Assembly (NCBI RefSeq): GCF_002902345.1
Contig: NZ_PPQB01000022.1
Location: 3,946 to 67,945, forward strand
DNA from: Staphylococcus arlettae
Lineage (GTDB): Bacteria > Bacillota > Bacilli > Staphylococcales > Staphylococcaceae
Direction: 5' to 3'
DNA length: 64,000 nt
In this document: one piece after another, positions 54,797 to 62,877 of the stretch
How positions within the stretch are numbered: position 1 is the first letter of the stretch
Layout: each line of letters opens with the position of its first letter
The notes under the pieces: generated by a model
The model's database searches: none
Seen by the model: only the letters and a program-made list of their open reading frames with translations
What the model was told of the DNA's origin: nothing
Translations under genes and position numbers: made by a program

Positions 54797-55111
54797 TTAA
54801 CTCAATAACTTTAACCCCACTGTGCTTGCTAAAATCACTGCAATACATATAATCCGTTTAATGTCTTTAGATTCTTTGAAAAACAACATCCCTATCAAGG
54901 CACCACCTACTGCACCTATTCCAGTCCATACAGCATAAGCAGTACTCATCGGTAAATTTTGCATAGCATAAGTTAACGCTACAAAACTCAAGGCAAACAA
55001 TATTAACATGCCTAACAAGTCCTTACTACGTTTATGATGTGTGTATGCGTTTAATGCTGTAATTGCTAACATTTCAAATATACCTGCTAAAATTAAAATT
55101 GACCAAACCAT
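54797..55111 (-). CDS. SMR-family exporter, second subunit (guanidinium-type)
   Basis: 104 residues, four membrane helices. Active-site Glu in LILAGIFEMLAITAL; the helix-4 region is IICIAVILASTVGLKLL. TAATG overlap couples it to the upstream gene. SMR genes in such pairs form heterodimeric exporters. The guanidine-I riboswitch upstream points to guanidinium export rather than broad drug resistance. Confidence 0.88.
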   Translation of the reverse strand: MVWSILILAGIFEMLAITALNAYTHHKRSKDLLGMLILFALSFVALTYAMQNLPMSTAYAVWTGIGAVGGALIGMLFFKESKDIKRIICIAVILASTVGLKLLS

Positions 55112-55437
55112 TATTTTTTACCTCCTTCACTTGGCGTTACAAGTTTCAAGCCAATAACACCGGCTAACAAAGCAAAAATCAAGACGATTTTCCCTATTAT
55201 TACGGGTTGCCCAAATACTACAAAATCAAGAATCGTTACGCCAGTCGTGCCTAATCCAACGAAAACTGCATATGATGTACCTACCGGCAAATATTGTGAT
55301 GCATTAATTAGTAAATAGAAACTAACAATAATAGCAATGATAGTTAATAACCATTCTAATGTAGTACTTGCATGCGTTAATCCGACAGCCCATCCTACTT
55401 CAAAAATAGCTGCAATAATAATTTTCAACCAGTTCAT
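55111..55437 (-). CDS. SMR-family exporter, first subunit (guanidinium-type)
   Basis: 108 residues, four membrane helices. Active-site Glu at about residue 13 in IIAAIFEVGWAVGLTHA; the Trp-Ala pattern and QYLPVGTSYAVFVGLGTTGV fit the Gdx branch. Together with the next gene it resembles the Bacillus ykkC-ykkD pair. ATG with TAGGAGG upstream. Controlled by the riboswitch at 55483-55580. Confidence 0.9.
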   Translation of the reverse strand: MNWLKIIIAAIFEVGWAVGLTHASTTLEWLLTIIAIIVSFYLLINASQYLPVGTSYAVFVGLGTTGVTILDFVVFGQPVIIGKIVLIFALLAGVIGLKLVTPSEGGKK

Positions 55438-55458
55438 TTTTTAAACCTCCTATAAAAT

Positions 55459-55500
55459 AAAAAGCCTGAGAAATAGTGCTATCACTATCTCCCAGGCTTT
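55459..55500 (-). terminator. Terminator of the guanidine-I riboswitch
   Basis: On the minus strand, AAAAGCCTGGGAGATAGTG pairs with CACTATTTCTCAGGCTTTTT; the first arm is shared with the 3' end of the aptamer, so ligand binding should prevent termination. Confidence 0.85.
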
Positions 55501-55580
55501 TATCCTTCCGTGTCACATGAATACATGTGGCTTTCTCTCGGACCAGACTAACGACTGTTACGGAACCCTAGAAAGCTTTT
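55483..55580 (-). ncRNA. Guanidine-I riboswitch (ykkC RNA)
   Basis: Conserved elements in order: CTAGGGTTCCG, TGGTCCGAGAGAAA, CACA...GACACGGAAGGATAAAAGCC and TGGGAGA. This matches the ykkC/guanidine-I consensus. Located between the promoter at 55595-55623 and the SMR genes. Confidence 0.95.
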
Positions 55581-55594
55581 ATTTAATTACTTTT

Positions 55595-55623
55595 AGCTTA
55601 TCAAATAGTCCATACTCGGTCAA
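55595..55623 (-). promoter_or_regulatory. Promoter of the riboswitch-SMR unit
   Basis: TTGACC (55618-55623), 17-nt spacer, TAAGCT (55595-55600) on the minus strand, ending about 15 bp before the aptamer. Confidence 0.7.
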
Positions 55624-55704
55624 TAAAACTTTTCATTTTTCACTTTATTTTACTTTTGATTCTATAAATACGTTTTCATTATATCAAAAATTAAGCCAAA
55701 ACTC

Positions 55705-55762
55705 TCCACATTTTAATCGTTTTAATGTATAATGAAATCACATTAGAATTATTCTAATGTGA
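55705..55762 (+). promoter_or_regulatory. Promoter with a perfect Per box just downstream of the -10
   Basis: TCCACA-N17-TATAAT (-10 at 55728-55733), then a perfect 25-bp inverted repeat (55738-55762, half-site TCACATTAGAAT around a central T). Its core TTAGAATTATTCTAA (55743-55757) fits the PerR consensus TTANAATNATTNTAA exactly. It overlaps the expected transcription start, so it should repress the gene downstream. Confidence 0.7.
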
Positions 55763-55934
55763 AATTGAGAATAATAAAGTATCACAAGATTTATTTCGTA
55801 ATAGTAAGTTGTCACTTTGATTTTTCGTAGTATACCAAACTAACACAATCACGTAAGACACACTAGCTAAATGGATTAAAACTTGTTTTAAGCACATATT
55901 AGAGATTTAAAATTTGATGAAAGGTGAGATCGTT

Positions 55935-56159
55935 ATGCAATTACTTGATTATAAAATGAAACAAGACAAACTCGTTGCAACTGTACGTTCAGATAAACAG
56001 CATTTATTCAAATATACTTTCGATATTCACACACCAGAATATGAAATTTTAGCTGTATTAGAAGAAATTAATCAACATGTTGATAATGGCTTCCATCCTT
56101 TAGGTTGTGCTATTATTAAAAACTTTGATTATAAGGACGTGCATGAATATTCTTTATAA
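55935..56159 (+). CDS. Small soluble protein (74 aa), unknown, probably PerR-controlled
   Basis: MQLLDYKMKQDKLVATVRSD followed by KYTFDIHTPEYEILAVLEEINQHVDNGFHPLGCAIIKNFDYKDVHEYSL. Predicted beta-beta-alpha, no membrane segment, one Cys and several His. The ATG at 55935 lies 8 nt after AGGTGAG. A Per-boxed promoter lies about 170 bp upstream with no other ORF between. I do not recognise the family; a peroxide- or iron-related role is inferred from the box only. Confidence 0.7.
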   Translation: MQLLDYKMKQDKLVATVRSDKQHLFKYTFDIHTPEYEILAVLEEINQHVDNGFHPLGCAIIKNFDYKDVHEYSL

Positions 56160-56183
56160 AGTAGTCACATTCAAACCACTATG

Positions 56184-56222
56184 AGTACGCAATTGTTGAA
56201 AACATCAGTTGTGTACTTTTTT
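56184..56222 (+). terminator. Terminator of the 74-residue gene
   Basis: AGTACGCAATTG / CAGTTGTGTACT imperfect stem followed by TTTTTTT. Confidence 0.7.
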
Positions 56223-56353
56223 TATGCATTTTTCATATAAATCAATAGCATTATAAATTACAACTTATCACAAAAACTGTAGCTGTATTAACACCCCTAT
56301 CAAAACTCGCTTGGCGAAAATACTGTACTTTGTACTACACTTGTCCATTATAA

Positions 56354-56390
56354 AAAGAGGTTTGAAGTGACACTCATTCCAAACCTCTTT
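56354..56390 (-). terminator. ohr terminator
   Basis: AAAGAGGTTTGG / CCAAACCTCTTT stem around ATGAG..CTTCA on the minus strand, then TTTTTA. Confidence 0.82.
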
Positions 56391-56426
56391 CCTCTTATTT
56401 ACCAAATAAGTATTGCCTATATTATT

Positions 56427-56855
56427 TTATTGTGCCGTAACCTCTATTTGCACATCAATATTTCCTTTAGTTGCTTTAGAGTATGGACAAAATGCATGGG
56501 CTTGATTAACATAGTCTTCCGCAACTTCTTGAGACATATTATTTAGTGTGACATTTATCGTACCACCTAATTTAAAGCCATTGTCTTCCTCATCGGTCAA
56601 TAAATCAATCGTCACCTCAACTTCAGGTTGTGCATCTGTCACTTTGTTACGTTGTAATATGAGAGAAAGCGCACTATTAAAACAAGCACTATAACCAGCT
56701 GCAAATAATTGTTCTGGGTTGGTTTCAGTTACAGCATTACCACCCATAGCTTTCGGTGTGGCTAAGTTATGGGTAAATGTATTATCAGGGCTAAAGACAC
56801 GTCCGTCTCTACCACCATTGCTGATCATACTAGTTGTATAAACTACTTTTGACAT
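56427..56855 (-). CDS. ohr: Organic hydroperoxide resistance protein (Ohr/OsmC family)
   Basis: 142 residues. Two redox Cys: peroxidatic in FAAGYSACFNSAL (about residue 51) and resolving in HAFCPYSKATKGNIDV (about 123); the N-terminal SNGGRDGRVFSPDN is typical for Ohr. Reduces organic hydroperoxides using dihydrolipoamide-type thiols. The ATG at 56855, after GAGGTG, is chosen. An ohrR-type regulator was not seen next to it. Confidence 0.9.
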   Translation of the reverse strand: MSKVVYTTSMISNGGRDGRVFSPDNTFTHNLATPKAMGGNAVTETNPEQLFAAGYSACFNSALSLILQRNKVTDAQPEVEVTIDLLTDEEDNGFKLGGTINVTLNNMSQEVAEDYVNQAHAFCPYSKATKGNIDVQIEVTAQ

Positions 56856-57019
56856 ATAAAGCACCTCTTTTAAATTTTAAATTATCATTCTATAATATTA
56901 AAATACATTCAATTGTACTTAATCCAATAGAACTTAATCAAAATTATACTGTCACTCAAGTAGTGCTACAACTATTTTGCTTCGATACGCATTTGACAAT
57001 AGGACGTTGACTTCCCCAT

Positions 57020-57526
57020 TTATTGTTGAAAAGCTAATTGTTGTTGTCTAATAGCTTCGGCCATACCTTCATATGGTGCTTCTGCAATAACCTGTTCATT
57101 ATTAACACCAGGTGTACCAACATATGTAATTGTTGCAAATTCTGGAACTACATATTTAGGATAGGTATCATATTTTTCGCGAGAAGCTTCCATTACATCG
57201 ATATAATCATTTTGATAACATACTGTAATTTCTGGATGTTCATGCACCCATTTAGGAAAGAAAATCACCCCATGCATTAAATGTTGTTCAGGCACAAAAT
57301 TTAATGATACGTCTGTTCCAGTAGGCTCTGTCCATGATATTTTATAAACTCCAGCTATAATTTCAACGATATCTGCTTTTTGGTCTTTCACCCATCTACC
57401 ACCTACCATACCTGAATGAATTCGATAATCAATCGTTTCCTCATTTTTCACATACATTTCATATTCCCAGCCGTTATCATAAGTATAAATCATATGTTTT
57501 CCAATAAAATCTTGAAGTGTTGCCAT
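57020..57526 (-). CDS. padC: Phenolic acid decarboxylase
   Basis: 168 residues, small beta-barrel enzyme. Seen: [37 protein letters not shown] and [18 protein letters not shown]-type residues with catalytic Tyr/Glu region ([16 protein letters not shown]), [18 protein letters not shown]. Converts p-coumaric, ferulic and caffeic acids to vinyl phenols as detoxification. Divergent from padR; two PadR boxes lie between. AGGAGG upstream of the ATG. Confidence 0.95.
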   Translation of the reverse strand: MATLQDFIGKHMIYTYDNGWEYEMYVKNEETIDYRIHSGMVGGRWVKDQKADIVEIIAGVYKISWTEPTGTDVSLNFVPEQHLMHGVIFFPKWVHEHPEITVCYQNDYIDVMEASREKYDTYPKYVVPEFATITYVGTPGVNNEQVIAEAPYEGMAEAIRQQQLAFQQ

Positions 57527-57544
57527 TATTATCCTCCTATATAT

Positions 57545-57574
57545 ATGTAATTATTTACATGTTTACTTTTACAT
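57545..57574. promoter_or_regulatory. Two overlapping PadR boxes
   Basis: ATGTAATTATTTACAT (57545-57560) and ATGTTTACTTTTACAT (57559-57574), both ATGT-N8-ACAT, share two bases. They match the known PadR operator half-sites and lie directly before padC and upstream of padR. Confidence 0.82.
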
Positions 57575-57619
57575 ACTACTCTCGTATAATTATTCTGTCA
57601 AAATACCAGGAGTGAAAAA

Positions 57620-58135
57620 GTGAAAAATGTACTGCAATATACTATATTAGGACTACTCAATAACCAATCACTAACAGGCTATGAAATTTATAAGTCTTTT
57701 AGTGAAGCAATTGGCGAAATTTGGAATGCTAAACATAGTCAAATTTATAATGAATTAAAAAAGCTCGTACAATCTGAGCACATTTATATTTCGAACATTG
57801 ATGAATCTAGCAAAATAGCCAAAAAAATTTACAGTATTACCCCTATTGGTAAAACCGCTCTGTACCACTGGATTGAAACAGCAGATGAAGAAGAAAACAC
57901 CAAAGATCCATTTGCGATAAAAGTGTACTTTTATGATGCATTGTCAACTGAAGCAAAGCAGGAATTATTGCGAACTAAAAAAGTTGCTAAACAAGATAAG
58001 TTAACTCAATTAAATGCCATCTTTCAACAATTAGACCCTCACAAAGACGCACAACACATTCGTATATTAAAAAAAGCTCTTTTGCGTGAACAAGCTTATG
58101 TTGATTGGTTAGATTTTTGTTTATCCGAACAATAA
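57620..58135 (+). CDS. padR: PadR-family transcriptional repressor
   Basis: 171 residues. Winged helix (about 1-80, QYTILGLLNNQSLTGYEIYKSFSEAIGEIWNAKHSQIYNELKKL) with the PadR-type Tyr-Glu-Ile/YxELxxL pattern, and a C-terminal helical dimerisation domain. Phenolic acids release it from padC. GTG start at 57620 with AGGAGTG upstream (CCAGGAGTGAAAAA). Next gene is convergent. Confidence 0.92.
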   Translation: MKNVLQYTILGLLNNQSLTGYEIYKSFSEAIGEIWNAKHSQIYNELKKLVQSEHIYISNIDESSKIAKKIYSITPIGKTALYHWIETADEEENTKDPFAIKVYFYDALSTEAKQELLRTKKVAKQDKLTQLNAIFQQLDPHKDAQHIRILKKALLREQAYVDWLDFCLSEQ

Positions 58136-58210
58136 CTCACTATCTTAATTGACCAATCAAACTCAACTAAATAAACTTACTTTAGCAAGCAATCATAGGT
58201 TATAACTATA

Positions 58211-58250
58211 AAAATGGCTAATCCATTCAATTACTGGATTAGCCATTTTA
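58211..58250. terminator. Bidirectional terminator between padR and the acyl-CoA synthetase
   Basis: AAAATGGCTAATCCA / TGGATTAGCCATTTT with a 9-nt loop, a perfect 15-bp stem. Confidence 0.9.
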
Positions 58251-58281
58251 CTGTTGAGACACCTGACACGTGTCTACTGTG

Positions 58282-59865
58282 TTATTGATTATTATATTTT
58301 GCTATTTCCGCTTCTCTTAACTCTACACGACGTATTTTACCTGAATTTGTTTTCGGTAAATCAGTGACAAATTCAATTTCACGTGGGTATTTGTATGGTG
58401 CTACGTCCTGTTTCACATAATTTTGTAAGTCTTTTACTAATGCATCATCTGCCGAGTAATTATCTTGTAAAATTACAAAGGCTTTTACGATATTACCACG
58501 AATATCATGTGGCTTCGCAACTACTGCACATTCTTTGACTGCTGGATGCCCAATTAATGAATCCTCAACTTCAAATGGCCCAATAGTATAGCCTGAGCTT
58601 ATGATAATGTCATCGCGTCGACCTTCAAACCAAAAATAACCATCCTCATCGACACGTGCTCTGTCACCTGTCACATAATAGTTACCACGTTTAGAGTCAG
58701 CAGTACGTTGTTCATCTTTATAGTAACCTTTAAATAATGCTGGAGAATCTAACGCAACAGCAATATCTCCAGTTGTACCATCTTCTATACGATTGCCATC
58801 TTCATCAATAATAGCCACTTGATCTCCTAAAATTGCGCGTCCCATAGAACCAATACGTGTTTCCGTACCTTTCAACGAACCAATTAATAACGTATTTTCA
58901 GTTTGACCGTAGCCATCTCTAACAGTAAGGTCAAAGTTTTTACGAAATTGTTCAATGACTTCTTGGTTTAATGGTTCACCTGCAGATACTGCACTGTGTA
59001 ACTGTGATAAGTCATAGTCACTCAAGTTAGGTAACTTCGCCATTAATCGATATTCTGTCGGTGTACAACATAAGACATTAACTTCATGCTTTTGTAGTAA
59101 CTCTAAATACTTCTCAGCATTAAACTTACCATTATAAACAAATGCCTTACCACCTGATCCCATGATAGATAAAAATGGACTCCACACCCATTTTTGCCAA
59201 CCTGGTGCAGCCGTAGCCCACGCAGTGTCACCTTCTTCGATACTTAACCAATATTTAGGCGCAGTTTGCATATGTGCATAACCCCAGCCATGTGAATGAA
59301 TTACTGCTTTCGGCTTAGCCGTCGTTCCTGATGTATAAGACAACAGTGCAATATCATCTCTAGATGTCTCTACCATTGCAAGTTCCGTTGATGCCTGTTG
59401 TTTTTCTGCCGTTAAATCATGCCAATGCTCAGCTTGACCTCCAACAACAAACTTAATTAATTCATCATATTCTGCAATTTGAGTGAATTCATCCAGATGC
59501 TCAGCAATAGCAACTACTGCACTGACTTCACCATGCGAAATTCTATGTTGTAAATCTTTTGTCCGTAACATTTCGGAGCTTGGAATAATCACCAAACCTA
59601 ATTTTAGTGCTGCTAAGTAAATTTCATACGTTTCAATGGCACGAGGCATCAAAATTAATACTTTGTCACCTTTAGTTAGCCCATGATTTAAAAAAACGTG
59701 CCCAACACGATTCGCATTTTTAATTAGATTTGCATAAGTAATTGTTTGCGTTTCTCCCGCTTCATTTTCAAATAAAATTGCTTCTTTCGCAGGATTTTCC
59801 GCGTACTTTTCAATTTCTGAAACTATATTATATGTTTGTGGGGCAATTAAGTCTTCTTTTTTCAT
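58282..59865 (-). CDS. mbcS: Acyl-CoA synthetase (AMP-forming), MbcS-like
   Basis: 527 residues. ATP-grasp motif LLSYTSGTTAKPKAVIHSH (P-loop), VRDGYGQTENTLLIGS (YGQTE, adenine site), GNYYVTGDRARVDEDGYFWFEGRRDDII (hinge) and the C-terminal KTNSGKIRRVELR with the catalytic Lys. Close to staphylococcal MbcS, which activates 2-methylbutyrate and isobutyrate for branched-chain fatty acid synthesis. Start ATG at 59865 with AAGGAG; an upstream TTG is less well placed. Confidence 0.82.
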   Translation of the reverse strand: MKKEDLIAPQTYNIVSEIEKYAENPAKEAILFENEAGETQTITYANLIKNANRVGHVFLNHGLTKGDKVLILMPRAIETYEIYLAALKLGLVIIPSSEMLRTKDLQHRISHGEVSAVVAIAEHLDEFTQIAEYDELIKFVVGGQAEHWHDLTAEKQQASTELAMVETSRDDIALLSYTSGTTAKPKAVIHSHGWGYAHMQTAPKYWLSIEEGDTAWATAAPGWQKWVWSPFLSIMGSGGKAFVYNGKFNAEKYLELLQKHEVNVLCCTPTEYRLMAKLPNLSDYDLSQLHSAVSAGEPLNQEVIEQFRKNFDLTVRDGYGQTENTLLIGSLKGTETRIGSMGRAILGDQVAIIDEDGNRIEDGTTGDIAVALDSPALFKGYYKDEQRTADSKRGNYYVTGDRARVDEDGYFWFEGRRDDIIISSGYTIGPFEVEDSLIGHPAVKECAVVAKPHDIRGNIVKAFVILQDNYSADDALVKDLQNYVKQDVAPYKYPREIEFVTDLPKTNSGKIRRVELREAEIAKYNNQ

Positions 59866-60261
59866 AATTTTCTCCTTCAAAATACATCGTTATACTAAAT
59901 AAAGCATTCTAACATTTCATAAGCTATATGCTCAATCCTAGCATATATATTACGCCTATACCGTCGATTTGATAAGTAAAAAGTCAGAAAATTTACAATT
60001 TACATCATCTACTAATCCATATATCAACTTAGGCGCTTACTCCCTTCTTCAATAAATACCATTATTACATAATAACGCTATTATCCATGTAGCGTAATAT
60101 AAATGCTCAGTATAATATAATTGTTTTATGTTCTATGACTATGTAGCAATGCTCTTTCATTTATCCTTTGACGCTGTATAATGTATGTTAAAATAGTTGA
60201 CGTACTAACGCAGAATAAAAACGACACACTTAATTGAATATAACATATGGGGTAATTAACG
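59866..60261. other. Intergenic region mbcS-xylR
   Basis: No gene, repeat or RNA recognised in 396 bp. Two TTGACG hexamers (60168-60173 and 60197-60202), one followed by TAAAAT at 15 nt, could form the xylR promoter. A TAGTATAAC close to 59893 may belong to the mbcS promoter. Confidence 0.4.
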
Positions 60262-61410
60262 ATGGACAATAACTTAACTTTAAATATTACTATGAACGAA
60301 AAACGTGTGTTAAGAGAAATCTTTAATCATAATAATATTTCACGTACTCAAATATCCAAAAATTTAGAAATTAACAAAGCTACCATTTCAAGCATTTTAA
60401 ATAGTTTAAAAGCAAAATCTTTAGTATTAGAAGTTGGTGAAGGTGACAGTACTAAAAGCGGTGGCCGTAAACCAATATTATTAAAGGTCAATGACCAATA
60501 TGGTTATTTTATCTCATTAGATTTAACATATAATTCTGTTGAAATTTTGTATACTTATTTTGATGGAACAATCATTACGCACAATTCACACCCTTTAACA
60601 GATAAAAAAGTAAGTTCAATCTTGCACATCTTACAGCAAAAAATCAATATTACAGATAAACAAAGTACATTGTATGGGTTATTAGGAATTTCAGTATCTA
60701 TTCACGGTATTGTGGATGATCATCATAACATTATCCACTTACCCTTTCATGAAACAGATGTCAGCGATATCACCACCGCGTTACAACAATTTGCGGCAGT
60801 ACCTGTAGTCATTGAAAATGAAGCTAACCTTTCCGCACTCTATGAACACAATACTAATGGCAACCGCGATATAAATAATCTAATAGCTTTAAGTATTCAT
60901 AAAGGTATTGGAGCTGGTCTAATCATTAATCAACAACTCTATAGAGGAGCTAATGGTGAAGCAGGTGAAATTGGTAAAACTTTAGTATCTAAGCCAACCG
61001 AAGTGGGTCCGACATTTTATAAAATCGAAGACATTTGTTCACAAGAAGCATTAATTCACCTTCTTACTACTAAGTTAAATAAAAATATTACGTTACAAGA
61101 CTTAATTCATCTTTATAATGAACAACAGCCTGAAGTTATTGCTGCAGTTAATCAATTTATCCAACATGTAGCAGTGCTTGTCCATAATTTAAATACTCAG
61201 TTTAATCCCAATGCCATTTATATTAACTGCCCATTAATTAATGCTTTGCCTACAATATTGGAAGATATTAAGCAACAATTTTCACAGTATTCTAGAAATG
61301 CTATCAGCATCGAACTCACTTCTAATGTGAACTATGCAACACTATTAGGAGGTACATTAGCTATTACTCAAACTATTGTTGATATCGATAATTTACAAAT
61401 AAATATTTAA
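60262..61410 (+). CDS. xylR: Xylose operon repressor, ROK family (XylR)
   Basis: 382 residues. N-terminal winged helix-turn-helix (about 10-75, KRVLREIFNHNNISRTQISKNLEINKATISSILNSL) and a ROK sugar-kinase-like domain (IENEANLSALYEHN, LSIHKGIGAGLIINQQLYRGANGEAGEIG). The usual ROK zinc-binding Cys cluster is reduced to IEDICSQEAL. It represses xylAB without xylose. GGGGTAATTAACG precedes the ATG. Own terminator separates it from xylA. Confidence 0.93.
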   Translation: MDNNLTLNITMNEKRVLREIFNHNNISRTQISKNLEINKATISSILNSLKAKSLVLEVGEGDSTKSGGRKPILLKVNDQYGYFISLDLTYNSVEILYTYFDGTIITHNSHPLTDKKVSSILHILQQKINITDKQSTLYGLLGISVSIHGIVDDHHNIIHLPFHETDVSDITTALQQFAAVPVVIENEANLSALYEHNTNGNRDINNLIALSIHKGIGAGLIINQQLYRGANGEAGEIGKTLVSKPTEVGPTFYKIEDICSQEALIHLLTTKLNKNITLQDLIHLYNEQQPEVIAAVNQFIQHVAVLVHNLNTQFNPNAIYINCPLINALPTILEDIKQQFSQYSRNAISIELTSNVNYATLLGGTLAITQTIVDIDNLQINI

Positions 61411-61416
61411 ACTCAA

Positions 61417-61447
61417 GCACTTTCTAATCTTAATTGTAGAAAGTGCT
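61417..61447 (+). terminator. xylR terminator
   Basis: AGCACTTTCTA / TAGAAAGTGCT with a 9-nt loop, followed by a T-rich run (TTTCTTCTTTTTT). Confidence 0.85.
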
Positions 61448-61462
61448 ATATTTCTTCTTTTT

Positions 61463-61478
61463 TAGAAAGCGTTTACAA
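61463..61478 (+). promoter_or_regulatory. cre site of the xylAB promoter
   Basis: TAGAAAGCGTTTACAA fits the CcpA consensus with one mismatch (A for T at the second position). It overlaps the -35 box. Confidence 0.7.
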
Positions 61479-61500
61479 AATATTGTAATTGTGCTATATT
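61472..61500 (+). promoter_or_regulatory. xylAB promoter
   Basis: TTTACA (61472-61477), 17-nt spacer, TATATT (61495-61500), followed directly by the XylR operator. Confidence 0.85.
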
Positions 61501-61509
61501 CTCTTTAAC

Positions 61510-61532
61510 GTTAGTTTGTTTAATAAACTAAC
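61510..61532 (+). promoter_or_regulatory. XylR operator
   Basis: GTTAGTTT-N7-AAACTAAC, a perfect inverted repeat of the TTAGTTTGTTT type known for Bacillus/Staphylococcus xyl operators, just downstream of the -10 box. Confidence 0.85.
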
Positions 61533-61554
61533 CAACTAAATGAGGGGGCTAAAC

Positions 61555-62877
61555 ATGACTTATTTCAATATAGATCCAGTAACATACGAGGGACCTAAAT
61601 CAAACAACATATATAGCTTTAAATATTATAATCCAGAAGAGAAAATTGGTAACAAAACTATGGCTGAACATTTGCGTTTTGGTGTTGCTTATTGGCACAC
61701 TTTCACCGCTGATTTATCCGATCCTTTTGGAGTTGGAACTGCACAGCGTGATTGGAACAACTTAGAACCTATGGAACAAGCTAAAGCTAGAGTAGATGCT
61801 ATTTTTGAATTTATGCAAAAAACACAAATTGAATATTTTTGTTTCCACGATGTAGACATCGCACCTGAAGGCTCAACATTACAAGAATCAAATGAAAATT
61901 TAGATGTTATAGTAGACCGCATTAAAGAAAAAATGGAAGAAACTGGAAAAAAATTATTATGGAATACTACAAATAATTTTACACATGAACGTTTCGTACA
62001 CGGGGCTGCAACTTCATCTAATGCAGATGTCTATGCATATGCTGCAGCAAAAGTTAAAAAATCGTTGGAAATAGCTAAAAAATTAGGTTCAGAAAACTTT
62101 GTTTTCTGGGGTGGTCGTGAAGGCTACGAAAGTTTGCTTAATACTGATATGAAATTAGAATTAACAAACCTTGCAAACTTCTTTAAAATGGCTAAAAATT
62201 ATGCCAATGAAATTGGATATACAGGGCAATTTTTAATTGAACCTAAACCAAAAGAACCAACGTCCCATCAATATGATACTGATGTGGCAACAGCATATGC
62301 CTTTTTACAAAAATATGATTTAGATGACATTTTTAAATTCAACATTGAAGCTAACCATGCAACACTTGCAGGTCATACGTTCCAACACGAATTACGTTAT
62401 GCACGCGATAATGACATGTTAGGTTCAGTTGATGCAAACCAAGGACATCCCCTTTTAGGATGGGATACTGATGAATTCCCTACTGATGTTTTCGACACAA
62501 CTTTAGCAATGTATGAAATTTTGAAAAATGGTGGTCTTGCGCCAGGTGGATTAAACTTTGATGCCAAACCTCGTAGAACATCATTTAAACAAGAAGATTT
62601 AGTGCTAACACATATTACCGGTATGGATACTTTTGCATTAGGTTTAAGAGTGGCACATAAAATGATTGAAGATAACTTTTTCGAATCAATAATGGACACT
62701 AAATATCAAACTTTCAAAGAAGGTATTGGGAAAAAAATTGTTGATGGTACAACATCTTTTGCTGAATTAGAAACGTATGCACATAATCTTACAAGCATCG
62801 ATAATGCCTCAGATCATTTAGAAGTAATTAAATCACAGATAAATCAATACATTTTAAATATTAATAATAAGGACTGA
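61555..62877 (+). CDS. xylA: Xylose isomerase
   Basis: 440 residues, as for S. xylosus XylA. TIM barrel: [13 protein letters not shown] (catalytic His), [28 protein letters not shown] (metal-binding Glu and the catalytic Lys), [15 protein letters not shown] (metal ligands) and [14 protein letters not shown]. Converts D-xylose to D-xylulose using divalent metal. GAGGGGG precedes the ATG at 61555. The last base of the stop codon is the first base of the xylB start. Confidence 0.96.
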   Translation: MTYFNIDPVTYEGPKSNNIYSFKYYNPEEKIGNKTMAEHLRFGVAYWHTFTADLSDPFGVGTAQRDWNNLEPMEQAKARVDAIFEFMQKTQIEYFCFHDVDIAPEGSTLQESNENLDVIVDRIKEKMEETGKKLLWNTTNNFTHERFVHGAATSSNADVYAYAAAKVKKSLEIAKKLGSENFVFWGGREGYESLLNTDMKLELTNLANFFKMAKNYANEIGYTGQFLIEPKPKEPTSHQYDTDVATAYAFLQKYDLDDIFKFNIEANHATLAGHTFQHELRYARDNDMLGSVDANQGHPLLGWDTDEFPTDVFDTTLAMYEILKNGGLAPGGLNFDAKPRRTSFKQEDLVLTHITGMDTFALGLRVAHKMIEDNFFESIMDTKYQTFKEGIGKKIVDGTTSFAELETYAHNLTSIDNASDHLEVIKSQINQYILNINNKD

